A DNA stretch of 64,000 nt, taken from the NCBI GenBank assembly GCA_902494555.1, contig CABUTR010000010.1, positions 1 to 64,000 of the forward strand, read 5' to 3'. The notes beneath the pieces were generated by a model. The model did no database searches, was not told the origin of the DNA, and saw nothing but the letters and a program-made list of their open reading frames with translations. The stretch comes from an uncultured Collinsella sp. (GTDB taxonomy: Bacteria > Actinomycetota > Coriobacteriia > Coriobacteriales > Coriobacteriaceae). The position numbers and the translations under genes were made by a program. Positions 1-8,717 of the stretch are shown piece by piece; position 1 is the first letter of the stretch; each line of letters begins with the position of its first letter.

Positions 1-32
1 ATTGGAACACGAGGAGGCGCCAGGTTAAACTG

Positions 33-82
33 AAGGGACTGACCCCGGAGGAGTTCCGGAGACAGTCCCTTGCGGCGTAGTT
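33..82 (+). terminator. Nested hairpin, possible terminator
   Basis: Positions 33-41 pair with 63-71 (outer stem AAGGGACTG/CAGTCCCTT) and 45-49 pair with 55-59 (inner stem CCGGA/TCCGG). A TTTTT run follows about ten bases later at 80-84. It could terminate a plus-strand gene lying left of the window. The outer stem is also the kind of GGGAC/GTCCC palindrome that recurs as an intergenic repeat, so repeat versus terminator is undecided. Confidence 0.4.
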
Positions 83-167
83 TTTATTTAAGCCGTCCAA
101 GTTTTGGGGTGCAGTTCACTCGAATGGGCTGTGGGGTTTTCCTTTTAGATATCGAGGATGCCACAAG

Positions 168-220
168 ATAAAAGGACGGCCCCACATCTCCCCGATCTGG
201 AGAAATGCGGGGCCGTCCCG
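168..220 (-). terminator. Terminator after proS
   Basis: Positions 174-183 (GGACGGCCCC) pair perfectly with 209-218, with further partial pairing inside. On the minus strand the stem is followed by TTTTAT. It lies about 30 bases beyond the proS stop and ends the long pyrH-to-proS gene series. Nothing else was recognised in 84-167. Confidence 0.8.
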
Positions 221-248
221 TATATCGAACTACAAGCGAAATCGTCGA

Positions 249-1970
249 TTAACGGCGGGCCGCCTTAACAAGCTCGGCAACCTTGGCGACGACCTCGTCA
301 ATCGCCACGTCCTCGCGCTCGCCCGTGGCACGGTCCTTGAGCTCAACGGTGCCATTCTTAAGGCCACGCTTGCCAAGCACCACCTGATACGGGAACCCCA
401 TGAGGTCGTTATCGGCAAACTTAAAGCCGGGACGCTCGTCGCGATCGTCGACGACGACCTCGATACCCTCGGCGCACAGGCCCTCGACGATTTGGTCGCA
501 AACGTTAGCGCACTCCTCCTTCTTGGGATCGAGCGGAATCACCGCGACCTCGTACGGGGCAACGGAGACCGGCCAGACGATGCCGTGTTCGTCGTTGTGC
601 TGCTCCACGACGGCAGCAAGCGAGCGGGACACACCAACGCCGTAGCAACCCATGATGAGCGGCTTCTCCTTGCCGTCCTCGTCCATAAAGGTGGCACCCA
701 TGGCCTCGGAGTACTTGGTGCCCAGCTGGAACACCTGAGAGACCTCAATGCCGCGGGCAGCAGAGAGCGGCTTGCCGCAGTGCGGGCAGGGATCGCCGGC
801 AACGACGGTAATCAGATCTGCCCACTCGTCGACGGTAAAGTCGCGCTCGGGGCAGGCACCGGTAAAGTGATAATCGACCTCGTTGGCACCGCAGGCCCAC
901 TGCTTGGACTCGCGCAGGCTCTCGTCGCACACCAGACGGATGCCCTCGGGCAGGTTGACCGGTCCGATAAAGCCCTTGTGCAGGCCGTTCGCCTGAAGCT
1001 CCTCGTCGGTCATCATGCGATAGCCCTTGCCAAAGACATGCTCGGCCTTGCAGTCATTGAGCTCGTGGTCGCCCGGGACAATGGCCACGACCGGCTTGCC
1101 CTCGGCGTCGATGAGCGCCAGCGACTTTCGCGTACCGTTCTCGGGGAAACCGAAGAACTTGGCGACGGCCTCAATGGTACCCATGCCCGGAGTCTCGACC
1201 TTGGTGAGCGTACCGTCGCCAGGACCCTCGGTCACAACGACCTTGGTGCTTGCGGCCTCATCGTCGGCAGCAAAGCCACAATCGTCGCAGTAGACCAGCG
1301 AAGCCTCGCCGGCGTCGGCCAGAGCCATGTACTCGACGGATGTGTCGCCGCCGATCTCGCCGGAGTCGGCGACAACGGGCAAAGCCTTGATGTAGCAGCG
1401 CTCGCAGATGTTGGCGTAGGCCTGCTTCATCTTGTCGTACTCCTCCTGCAGACTCTCCTGCGTGGCAGAGAAGCTGTAGGCGTCCTTCATGATGAACTCG
1501 CGACCGCGCATCAGGCCAAAGCGGGGACGGAACTCGTCGCGGAACTTATCCTGGATGTGATAGAGGTTCACCGGCAGCTGCTTGTAGGAACGCAGCTCAT
1601 TGCGCACCAGGGCAGTCACGGTCTCCTCGTGCGTGGGTCCGAGAACAAACTCACGGCCGTGCCGGTCATCAAAGCGCACGAGCTCCTTGCCATAGGCATC
1701 GATGCGGCCGGACTCACGCCACAGCTCGGCATCGACCATAATGGGCATCATGAGCTCCTGGGCGCCAGCAGCATCCATCTCGTCGCGCACGATGTTCTCG
1801 ATCTTGCGGATCGAGCGCCATGCGAGCGGCAGATAGGAATACAGGCCGGCGGCCTCCTTGCGGATCATGCCGGCACGGAGCAGCAGGCGGTGGCTGGCGA
1901 GCTCAGCGTCCGCCGGATCCTCTTTAAGCGTCGGCGCATAGAGCTTAGACATAAACATTGCTCGAGTCAT
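249..1970 (-). CDS. proS: Prolyl-tRNA synthetase
   Basis: Charges tRNA-Pro with proline in the cytoplasm. The 573-residue protein has the bacterial-type ProRS layout. Class II motif 1 is near residues 44-72 (GLYSYLPLAWRSIRKIENIV). The GPTHEETVT loop lies near 110-118, and motif 2 (FRDEFRPRFGLMRGREFIMK) near 143-165. A long inserted editing (INS) domain spans about 225-410. Motif 3 (GVGVSRSLAAVVEQH) follows, then a C-terminal anticodon-binding domain. The ATG at 1970 follows the ispG stop directly with GAGGAG six bases upstream. It is last in the pyrH-frr-uppS-cdsA-dxr-rseP-ispG-proS series and is followed by a strong hairpin terminator. Confidence 0.97.
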   Translation of the reverse strand: MTRAMFMSKLYAPTLKEDPADAELASHRLLLRAGMIRKEAAGLYSYLPLAWRSIRKIENIVRDEMDAAGAQELMMPIMVDAELWRESGRIDAYGKELVRFDDRHGREFVLGPTHEETVTALVRNELRSYKQLPVNLYHIQDKFRDEFRPRFGLMRGREFIMKDAYSFSATQESLQEEYDKMKQAYANICERCYIKALPVVADSGEIGGDTSVEYMALADAGEASLVYCDDCGFAADDEAASTKVVVTEGPGDGTLTKVETPGMGTIEAVAKFFGFPENGTRKSLALIDAEGKPVVAIVPGDHELNDCKAEHVFGKGYRMMTDEELQANGLHKGFIGPVNLPEGIRLVCDESLRESKQWACGANEVDYHFTGACPERDFTVDEWADLITVVAGDPCPHCGKPLSAARGIEVSQVFQLGTKYSEAMGATFMDEDGKEKPLIMGCYGVGVSRSLAAVVEQHNDEHGIVWPVSVAPYEVAVIPLDPKKEECANVCDQIVEGLCAEGIEVVVDDRDERPGFKFADNDLMGFPYQVVLGKRGLKNGTVELKDRATGEREDVAIDEVVAKVAELVKAARR

Positions 1971-3053
1971 TTACTTCTCCTCAATAAGTTTGTCGACCTC
2001 GGCCATCAGCGCGTCGACAATTTGATCCTCAGCTACTTTACCAATGATCTGGCCATGCGAAAAGAGCAGGCCCTGACCACGCCCGCAGGCAACACCCAGG
2101 TCGGCGTCAGATGCCTCTCCGGGGCCGTTGACCGCACATCCCATCACGGCGATCGAAAGCGGCACGGAATAGTTCTTAAGCCGCTCGGTGACCTCCTCGG
2201 CGATGGGAATGAGGTTAACCTGGCAGCGGGCGCACGTGGGGCACGAGACAATCTCGGGACCACGGCGACGCAGGCCCAGCGACTGCAGAATTCCCCAGGC
2301 GACCGGCGGCTCCTCAACCGGATCGGCCGTGAGCGACACACGCATGGTGTCGCCGATGCCTTCGGAAAGCAAGATACCCAAGCCTACAGAGCTCTTGATG
2401 GTGCCCTGAAGCTTGGTCCCCGCCTCCGTCACGCCCAGATGGAGCGGAACATGCGGTATCTCGCGCGACAGAGCGCGATAAGTATCAAGCGTCGTCTGCA
2501 CGCTATGGGCCTTGGCGGATAGCACGATGTTGGTAAACCCACGGTCCTCAAAGTGCCGCACAAAGCGCTCGCTCGACATCACGAGCTTCTCGGGCTGCGT
2601 AAGCTCGTCGCGCTCGGCGATATCCTGCTCGAGCGAGCCGGCGTTAACGCCGATGCGAATCGCACAGCCCGCAGCGCCGGCAGCGTCGATGACGGCATCG
2701 ACCTTAGCCCAATCGCCGATATTACCGGGATTGATGCGCAGTTTGGAGGCACCGGCCTCCACAGCGCCGATGGCGAGCTTATGGTTAAAGTGAATATCGG
2801 CGACAATCGGCACCGGGGACTCGGCACAGATGGTACGGAAGCCCTCGAGCGCGGCCTCGGTGGGTACGCTCACGCGCACGATATCGCAGCCCGCCTGCGC
2901 AAGCGCACGCACTTGTGCAAGCGTTGCCTGGGCATCGGCGGTATCGGTGCAGGTCATGGACTGAACCACGACCGGCGCGCCGCCGCCGATCTGCACGCCG
3001 CCCACATTCACGGGGCGCGTCAGCTCGCGCGGCAAAGAATGGGATAGAGACAA
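1971..3053 (-). CDS. ispG: 4-hydroxy-3-methylbut-2-enyl diphosphate synthase
   Basis: Iron-sulfur enzyme of the MEP isoprenoid pathway, converting ME-cPP to HMBPP. The TIM-barrel part begins VNVGGVQIGGGAPVVVQSMT. The cluster-binding C-terminal part has CPTCARC and GCAVNGPGEA with the conserved cysteines. I chose the TTG at 3053 (360 residues) because GGGGAG lies eight bases upstream; a GTG at 3062 is possible. Longer in-frame starts would run back into rseP. It sits between rseP and proS, with dxr two genes upstream, so two MEP steps share this transcript. Confidence 0.95.
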   Translation of the reverse strand: MSLSHSLPRELTRPVNVGGVQIGGGAPVVVQSMTCTDTADAQATLAQVRALAQAGCDIVRVSVPTEAALEGFRTICAESPVPIVADIHFNHKLAIGAVEAGASKLRINPGNIGDWAKVDAVIDAAGAAGCAIRIGVNAGSLEQDIAERDELTQPEKLVMSSERFVRHFEDRGFTNIVLSAKAHSVQTTLDTYRALSREIPHVPLHLGVTEAGTKLQGTIKSSVGLGILLSEGIGDTMRVSLTADPVEEPPVAWGILQSLGLRRRGPEIVSCPTCARCQVNLIPIAEEVTERLKNYSVPLSIAVMGCAVNGPGEASDADLGVACGRGQGLLFSHGQIIGKVAEDQIVDALMAEVDKLIEEK

Positions 3054-3066
3054 TCCAAACACTCCC

Positions 3067-4443
3067 CTACAGAATAAATCGAAGGATGTCGGAACGAAGC
3101 ATATAGACAAACAGCAATGCGAAGAGCACGATGCCCACATAGCTCACGATCGTTTGGACCTTGAGCGGCAGCTCGCGGCCAGCAATCTTTTGAATGATCT
3201 CGATGACCAGCTTACCGCCATCGAGTGGTGGGATGGGCAGCAGGTTCATAAAGCCCAGCGAGAACGAGATGAGCGCGGCAAACGACAAGAACGTGATGGG
3301 GCCGGCAGCAGCTGCCTGCGAGGACATGACGCTAATACCCACGATCGAGGAGGACTGATCGAGGATCTCCATCGTATGCTGTGGCTGGAGCAGGCGTAGC
3401 ACGCCCTCCGCCGTCTGCGCAACATAGGAGAAGGAGAGGCGCGCCGAGGTGATGGGGTCCAAACGAACCACATGCGTAGAGGCATAAACGCCCAGACGTT
3501 CGTTCTCTTTGAGTGCGACCGAGGTCGAGCACTGCTTGCCATCGCGCTCATACTCAATAGCAATATCGTCCTTACCGGCGGCCTTGCCGATGGCATCGTA
3601 GACATCCATCCAAGTGGAACATGAGACACCGTCAACCGAAAGGATCGCATCACCGGCCTCGATACCCGCTTTGGCGGCAATAGACCCCTCGTCAACCTGA
3701 CCGATCACGTTGGTATCCATCGGCACGGTGACACCCGCAATGGAATAGATGCTCATAAGGAGCAAAAAACCCGTCAAGATATTGACGATAATGCCCGCAA
3801 GCAGCATAAAGGCGCGCTTGAGAAAGCCTTGGCCAAGATAGGTGTGCGAGCGCTCTTGCGCAAGGAACTCGGCCTCGCCGCACGGCAGCTCCCACACATC
3901 GCCCTCGGCAGTCGCATGTTCGCGATCGAAACGGCGACCATCAAAGGTGGTATAGCCTGCCGTATCTCGCGGCAACGTCTGATATTTGGTGGGATAGTAG
4001 CTCGGCGAGGGCTTCTCCCCTTCCTCATACCAGGGTGCGATGGAGCCCCAGCCTAGCAAAAGGGCGCATGCCTCGAGCACATCCTCCTCGGAAAGCTCGA
4101 GCTCGACAGCAAGGTCGGCCACGGTCACGCGACCATGACGATAGATAGCCGCGAGCACGCGATCGGAGCACGAGACATCGGTCGGATCCATACCGCAGAT
4201 GGCAGCGTAGCCACCCAGCAGCAGCGGGGTCACGCCAAACTTGGTTCCAATGCGACGCGACGTGTAATGGATGTCAAAGCGGCACGGCAGACCCAAAAAG
4301 AACTCGGTCACACGGACGCCGCAGGCACGCGCCGCCAAAAAGTGGCCGCCCTCGTGCAAAAACACGAGGACGGAAAGCATCAGCAGGCCCCAAAAGACCG
4401 ATGAGAGAACGCTCAGAACAGTATCCATAAAACGAAAAAGCAA
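3067..4443 (-). CDS. rseP: RIP metalloprotease (site-2 protease, RseP-like) with an inserted domain
   Basis: Membrane-embedded zinc protease that cuts membrane-bound anti-sigma factors or remnant signal peptides. The first helix carries HEGGH (residues 30-34), a PDZ domain lies about 235-320, and the second zinc-ligand motif NLLPIPPLDGGK is near 400. Unusually, about 110 residues (roughly 85-198) separate the LLLGGY segment from the FLKRAFMLLAGIIVN segment, where the family normally has a short linker. Residues 93-140 look like a winged-helix fold (see findings). The start is uncertain: TTG at 4443 touches AAGGA, while ATG at 4428 is 15 bases from it. Length is 458 residues from the TTG. Confidence 0.93.
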   Translation of the reverse strand: MLFRFMDTVLSVLSSVFWGLLMLSVLVFLHEGGHFLAARACGVRVTEFFLGLPCRFDIHYTSRRIGTKFGVTPLLLGGYAAICGMDPTDVSCSDRVLAAIYRHGRVTVADLAVELELSEEDVLEACALLLGWGSIAPWYEEGEKPSPSYYPTKYQTLPRDTAGYTTFDGRRFDREHATAEGDVWELPCGEAEFLAQERSHTYLGQGFLKRAFMLLAGIIVNILTGFLLLMSIYSIAGVTVPMDTNVIGQVDEGSIAAKAGIEAGDAILSVDGVSCSTWMDVYDAIGKAAGKDDIAIEYERDGKQCSTSVALKENERLGVYASTHVVRLDPITSARLSFSYVAQTAEGVLRLLQPQHTMEILDQSSSIVGISVMSSQAAAAGPITFLSFAALISFSLGFMNLLPIPPLDGGKLVIEIIQKIAGRELPLKVQTIVSYVGIVLFALLFVYMLRSDILRFIL

Positions 4444-4453
4444 TCCTTATGGG

Positions 4454-5641
4454 TTAGGAACGGGTTGCAGCGAGCACCTGCGCAGCCTTTTCACGCGCCC
4501 ACGCATCGATGTCGCGAAGCTGCTCAAACGAATCGACCGCCTGCATATCGTGGGCGTCCATGCAGGATTCCACAATGCGATCGATATCGGTAAAGCGGCA
4601 GCCATCGTGCAGGAAGGCATCGACGGCGACCTCGTTTGCGGCATTGAGCACGCACGGCATGGTGCCACCCGTCTTGCCGGCACGCTCGGCCAGTGCCAGA
4701 CAGCGGAAGGTATCCATGTCGGCAGCATCAAACGTGAGCTGCCCCAGCTCGCGGAAATCGATACGAGGCGCCGGGGTATCCCAACGCTCGGGATACGAGA
4801 ACGCGAACTGGATGGGAATACGCATGTCGGATGCACCGAGATGCGCCATCACGGAGCCGTCGGCGAACTCGACCATAGAGTGAATCTTGGACTGACGCTG
4901 CACGACCACGTTAATGAAATCGAGGTCGCAGTTAAACAGATGCATGGCTTCAATGCGCTCCAGGCCCTTGTTCATGAGGGTGGCGGAGTCAATGGTGATC
5001 TTGGCACCCATGGCCCACGTGGGATGCGCGAGGGCATCGGCACGCGTCACGCGATCGAGCTCGTCGCGCGTGCGGCCAAAGAACGGACCGCCCGAGCAGG
5101 TGAGCCAAATGCAGTGGGCCTCGCGCGGGTTCTCCCCCAGATAGCACTGGTAGATGGCGGAATGCTCAGAGTCGACCGGAATAAGCTGGCCCGGTTGCGC
5201 CAACGGCATAAGCAAGTCGCCACCGACGACGAGGGACTCCTTGTTGGCAAGGGCAAGGCGCTTATTCGAGGTCAAGGCCGCATGGCTCGCCTCGAGACCG
5301 GCGGCGCCCACAATAGCGACAAGCACGCAGTCGACATCGTCGCGACGCGCGAGCTCGCAAACCGCCTGCGCGCCAACGCCGAGCTGCGTGCCCTCGGGCA
5401 ACTCCTGCAGCACGGCGTCATCGCCATGAGCGACATCGGCTACGGCAACCGCCGGAACCGAGAACTCACGGGCAGCGGCAACGAGCTCAGAGGTACTGGA
5501 GTTAACGGACAGCGCCGTCACCTGCAGGCGATCGGCATGCTGGCGGCACACATCGAGCGCCTGGGTGCCGATAGAGCCTGTACAGCCCAGGATGGCAACA
5601 CGGAGACGTCCATCGGAGCCATACGTCGTCTGGAAGGACAT
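4454..5641 (-). CDS. dxr: 1-deoxy-D-xylulose 5-phosphate reductoisomerase
   Basis: Second step of the MEP pathway: DXP to MEP using NADPH and a divalent metal. The protein (395 residues) starts with a Rossmann segment, VAILGCTGSIGTQALDV. It has the substrate and metal segment with SEHSAIYQC, and HPTWAMGAKITIDSATLMNKG, followed by the helical C-terminal domain. The ATG at 5641 shares one base with the cdsA stop (TAATG), suggesting translational coupling, and GGAGG lies nine bases upstream. rseP follows after ten bases. Confidence 0.97.
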   Translation of the reverse strand: MSFQTTYGSDGRLRVAILGCTGSIGTQALDVCRQHADRLQVTALSVNSSTSELVAAAREFSVPAVAVADVAHGDDAVLQELPEGTQLGVGAQAVCELARRDDVDCVLVAIVGAAGLEASHAALTSNKRLALANKESLVVGGDLLMPLAQPGQLIPVDSEHSAIYQCYLGENPREAHCIWLTCSGGPFFGRTRDELDRVTRADALAHPTWAMGAKITIDSATLMNKGLERIEAMHLFNCDLDFINVVVQRQSKIHSMVEFADGSVMAHLGASDMRIPIQFAFSYPERWDTPAPRIDFRELGQLTFDAADMDTFRCLALAERAGKTGGTMPCVLNAANEVAVDAFLHDGCRFTDIDRIVESCMDAHDMQAVDSFEQLRDIDAWAREKAAQVLAATRS

Positions 5642-6540
5642 TACAGCACGCCTCCGATCATCAGCAACAGCTGCGCGGTGATGCAGCCGAAGATAAGCGA
5701 ATCGCTACGATCGAGCATGCCGCCGTGGCCCGGGATAAGGTTGCCGGAATCCTTGACGCCCACACCGCGCTTGATACGCGACTCGATAAGGTCGCCGATA
5801 ACGCCCAGAATGGACACCACCACGCCGCACAGCAGCGCATAGGGCAGGCTGAGCTTGTAGAAGTGCGTCGCCCACAGGATGAGCCAAATCAAAACCGAGC
5901 CCAAGATACCGCCGACAAACCCCTCCCAGCTCTTTTTGGGAGAAATCTTGGGAACCATCTTGTGCCTGCCGATACGGCTGCCCACGATGTAGGCAAACGA
6001 ATCGGAGACCCAAAGGGACGCGCAAACGCCCACTGAAAGCAGGGCGCCGGCAAAACCGGGCACGGCATCGCGCAGCAGCACGATAGCCGACAGCATAAAG
6101 CCAGTGTAGATGGGACCCATGAGCGTCACGGCCACATCAGAGATGCGGGTACGCGGCGACCAGACATACCAAATGCCCACAGCGAGCATCAGGGCAAAAA
6201 GCAGGGCATTCAGCAACATCGAATCGCCCAACGCCGACAGCGGAAAGAGTACGGCGGCAGCGATACCCATGCGCTCGTTAGCCATCTTGCCATCGAGCCT
6301 TGTCATACGGAAAAACTCATAGCAGCACAGACCGCTCATGACAGAAACAAAGATGGCCGTGGGCACGATACCCAAAACCAGGCACAGGATAAAGACAACG
6401 GCGTAGACGATACCGGCGGCGGCACGGGTAATAAAGCCCGCCAGCCACGAACCGGTGCCGCTCTTCGCTGCAGGCGCTCCCGCAGTGGCAGCTTTGCGCG
6501 CAGGCGTCTTGGGAGCAGATGCCTTGGGACGATCGGACAC
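5641..6540 (-). CDS. cdsA: Phosphatidate cytidylyltransferase
   Basis: Makes CDP-diacylglycerol from phosphatidic acid and CTP at the membrane. The 299-residue protein has an Ala/Lys/Pro-rich N-terminal tail of about 30 residues, then about eight membrane segments. It carries the family signature KRGVGVKDSGNLIPGHGG followed by LDRSDSLIF, preceded by DSFAYIVGSRIGRHKM and SPKKSWEG. The GTG at 6540 has GAGGAGG seven bases upstream. It sits between uppS and dxr, a widespread arrangement linking undecaprenyl carrier and phospholipid synthesis. Confidence 0.96.
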   Translation of the reverse strand: MSDRPKASAPKTPARKAATAGAPAAKSGTGSWLAGFITRAAAGIVYAVVFILCLVLGIVPTAIFVSVMSGLCCYEFFRMTRLDGKMANERMGIAAAVLFPLSALGDSMLLNALLFALMLAVGIWYVWSPRTRISDVAVTLMGPIYTGFMLSAIVLLRDAVPGFAGALLSVGVCASLWVSDSFAYIVGSRIGRHKMVPKISPKKSWEGFVGGILGSVLIWLILWATHFYKLSLPYALLCGVVVSILGVIGDLIESRIKRGVGVKDSGNLIPGHGGMLDRSDSLIFGCITAQLLLMIGGVL

Positions 6541-6542
6541 GA

Positions 6543-7337
6543 TTAAGCCTCCTCGGTCTTGCTCAGTCCACCAAACCTACGGTCACGGCCCTGATAGGCC
6601 AAAATGGCGTCGACAAGGCCCCAACGATCAAAGTCGGGCCAATAGGTATCGGTGACGTAGAATTCGGAATAAGCCACCTGCCACAGCAGATAGTTCGAAA
6701 GGCGCAGCTCACCAGAGGTGCGAATCACAAGCTCAGGATCGGGAAGGCCGGCGGTATAGAGATGGGAAGCCACCATGTCGTCATCAATTGCGGCAGGATC
6801 GATCTTACCGGCGGCAGCGTCGAGTGCAATCTGACGAACAGCGCGGGTAATCTCGGCACGCGCGCCGTAGTTGACGGCAAGCGCCAGCGTCATACCGGTG
6901 TGATCGGCGCACTCGGCAAGACCGCGTTCAAAAACGTCGCGGGTCTTCTTGGGCAGCGCGGAAATGTCACCCAAAAAGACAACGCGCACGTTTTCGCGCT
7001 TCAGAAGCGGCAGCTCGTCGATAAACGTCTTGGCAAACAGATGCATCAAGACGTTGACCTCATGCTGCGGGCGATTCCAGTTTTCAGTCGAAAACGCATA
7101 GGCAGAAAGCACGTCGACGCCCAGACGCACGCAGGCGGTAATAATCTCGCGAAGGGAGACGATACCCGCCTTGTGGCCCTCGGTGCGTGCAAGACCGCGC
7201 GATGTGGCCCAACGACCGTTGCCGTCCATGATGCACGAGATATGGTGCGGAATGTTATTGAGGTCAAGGTCGGAAAAACCGACGCCCGCAGGGGCGTCGG
7301 CAAAGTACTCGACCAGTTTATGCTCGTCGTATTGCAC
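6543..7337 (-). CDS. uppS: Isoprenyl transferase (undecaprenyl diphosphate synthase)
   Basis: Cis-prenyltransferase that builds the C55 lipid carrier for peptidoglycan and surface glycans. The 264-residue protein has the catalytic segment HHISCIMDGNGRWATSRGL with the Mg-binding Asp, and the C-terminal segment RTSGELRLSNYLLWQ. An extra N-terminal stretch of about 30 residues precedes the core. The GTG at 7337 lies one base after the frr stop with GGAG seven bases upstream. Confidence 0.96.
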   Translation of the reverse strand: MQYDEHKLVEYFADAPAGVGFSDLDLNNIPHHISCIMDGNGRWATSRGLARTEGHKAGIVSLREIITACVRLGVDVLSAYAFSTENWNRPQHEVNVLMHLFAKTFIDELPLLKRENVRVVFLGDISALPKKTRDVFERGLAECADHTGMTLALAVNYGARAEITRAVRQIALDAAAGKIDPAAIDDDMVASHLYTAGLPDPELVIRTSGELRLSNYLLWQVAYSEFYVTDTYWPDFDRWGLVDAILAYQGRDRRFGGLSKTEEA

Positions 7338-7338
7338 C

Positions 7339-7875
7339 TTAGATCTCCATGACCTCGGCTTCTTTTTCCTTCAGAAGCTCCTCGACCTTGGCGACATACT
7401 CATCGGTGTGCTTCTGGACCTTGGCCTGCTCGCGACGGACATCGTCCTCGGTGAGCTCCTCATTGCGCTCGAGCTTATTGTTGAAGTCGCGACGGATGTT
7501 ACGGATAGACACCTTGGCCTGCTCGGCGTACTCGCGGCACTCCTTGACGAGCTCGCGACGGCGCTCCTCAGTGGGAGCCGGGAACGGAAGACGAACGACG
7601 GTGCCATCGGAGTTGGGGGTAATACCCAGATCGGAAGCGCCGATGGCCTTGACGATAGCATTGATGAGCGCCTTGTCCCACGGCTCGATGAGCAGCATGT
7701 GGGCCTCGGGGGTCTTGACGGCGGCAACCTGCGTGACCGGCGTGGGAACACCGTAATAATCGACGGTGATGTCGGACAGAATGTTGGCATTGGCGCGGCC
7801 GGTACGAACCTTGGAGAAGTTATGCTTGAGGGACTCGAGCGACTTGTCCATATGGGCGGTGATGTTCTCTGCCAT
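7339..7875 (-). CDS. frr: Ribosome recycling factor
   Basis: Splits post-termination 70S ribosomes together with EF-G. The protein has 178 residues, slightly short for the usual 185. It has the typical three-helix domain (LKHNFSKVRTGRANANIL near the N-terminus, and LTEDDVRREQAKVQKHTDEY near the C-terminus) and the small domain in between (VDYYGVPTPVTQVA). AGGAGG lies seven bases before the ATG. It follows pyrH by two bases, the standard bacterial pyrH-frr order. Confidence 0.98.
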   Translation of the reverse strand: MAENITAHMDKSLESLKHNFSKVRTGRANANILSDITVDYYGVPTPVTQVAAVKTPEAHMLLIEPWDKALINAIVKAIGASDLGITPNSDGTVVRLPFPAPTEERRRELVKECREYAEQAKVSIRNIRRDFNNKLERNEELTEDDVRREQAKVQKHTDEYVAKVEELLKEKEAEVMEI

Positions 7876-7877
7876 GC

Positions 7878-8600
7878 TTAATCCTCCTGATAGACGAGCG
7901 TGCCGACGGGCTCACCCGAAAGCGCGCGCTTGACGGTGTCCTCGCCATCGATGTTGAGGACCAAAATCGGCATACGGTTGTCCTGGCACAGTGCCGTAGC
8001 CGTGGAATCCATAACCTGCAGACCGCGGACGAGAACCTCGTGATAGGTAATCTTGTCAAAACGGACGGCATCGGCGCACTTGACGGGATCCTTGTCGTAG
8101 ATGCCGTCAACCTTGGTGGCTTTAATCAGAATCTCGGCGCCAATCTCGCACGCACGAAGAGCCGCGGCGGTGTCGGTCGTAAAGTACGGATTGCCCGAAC
8201 CGGCAGCGAAGATGACGACGTTGCCCTTGGACAGATGGTTGATAGCGCGGCGACGAATATAGGGCTCGCAGATCTCGTTCATCTGGATAGCGCTCATCAC
8301 GCGGCAGGGAACATCGTTGTGCTCGAAGGCATCCTGCAGGGCGAGCGCGTTCATAACGGTTGCCAGCATGCCCATGTAGTCGGCCTGAGCACGCTCCATG
8401 CCACCGGCAGCGCCTGCCATGCCGCGGAAAATATTGCCGCCGCCGACAACGACGCCGACCTCATGGCCAACGGCGAGCAGCTCCTTGACCTGCTTGGCAA
8501 GATGGTCGGTAACCTTGGGGTCGATGCCATATTGGCCGTCGCCCATCAGTGCTTCGCCGGAAAGCTTAAGAAGCACGCGTTTATATCGGATGTCGGACAA
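7878..8600 (-). CDS. pyrH: UMP kinase
   Basis: Hexameric amino-acid-kinase-family enzyme phosphorylating UMP to UDP. Motifs: VLLKLSGEALMG at the N-terminus, GGGNIFRG near residue 55, and GSGNPYFTTDTAAALRA near 135. The start is TTG at 8600 with AGGAGG six bases upstream. A GGCTCT/AGAGCC palindrome (8641-8656) and the tsf terminator precede it, so pyrH probably has its own promoter in 8601-8640, although no strong one was found. Confidence 0.97.
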   Translation of the reverse strand: MSDIRYKRVLLKLSGEALMGDGQYGIDPKVTDHLAKQVKELLAVGHEVGVVVGGGNIFRGMAGAAGGMERAQADYMGMLATVMNALALQDAFEHNDVPCRVMSAIQMNEICEPYIRRRAINHLSKGNVVIFAAGSGNPYFTTDTAAALRACEIGAEILIKATKVDGIYDKDPVKCADAVRFDKITYHEVLVRGLQVMDSTATALCQDNRMPILVLNIDGEDTVKRALSGEPVGTLVYQED

Positions 8601-8658
8601 AGCGATCCTCCTTTAATTAGACTCTCAATATGATATCAAAGGCTCTGATAAGAGCCAT

Positions 8659-8694
8659 GAAAAAGCAGGCTGTGAGTAAAACCCACAGCCTGCT
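8659..8694 (-). terminator. Terminator after tsf
   Basis: Perfect 11-base stem, 8664-8674 with 8684-8694 (AGCAGGCTGTG/CACAGCCTGCT), followed on the minus strand by TTTTT. It separates rpsB-tsf from pyrH. A second perfect palindrome, GGCTCTgataAGAGCC at 8641-8656, follows on the pyrH side. Confidence 0.9.
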
Positions 8695-8717
8695 CATTAC
8701 CAGCTACAAGAGCTTAT

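Noticed and set aside
492..2522. 676-codon open frame on the plus strand opposite proS and ispG
   Set aside because: It mirrors two well-supported genes, has no recognisable domain and the low-complexity look (GLVVD, LAHH runs) of antisense frames in GC-rich DNA.
3054..3140. 29-residue N-terminal extension of ispG
   Set aside because: It lies inside rseP, is Cys/Phe/Ser-rich and unlike any IspG; TTG 3053 has a well-placed GGGGAG.
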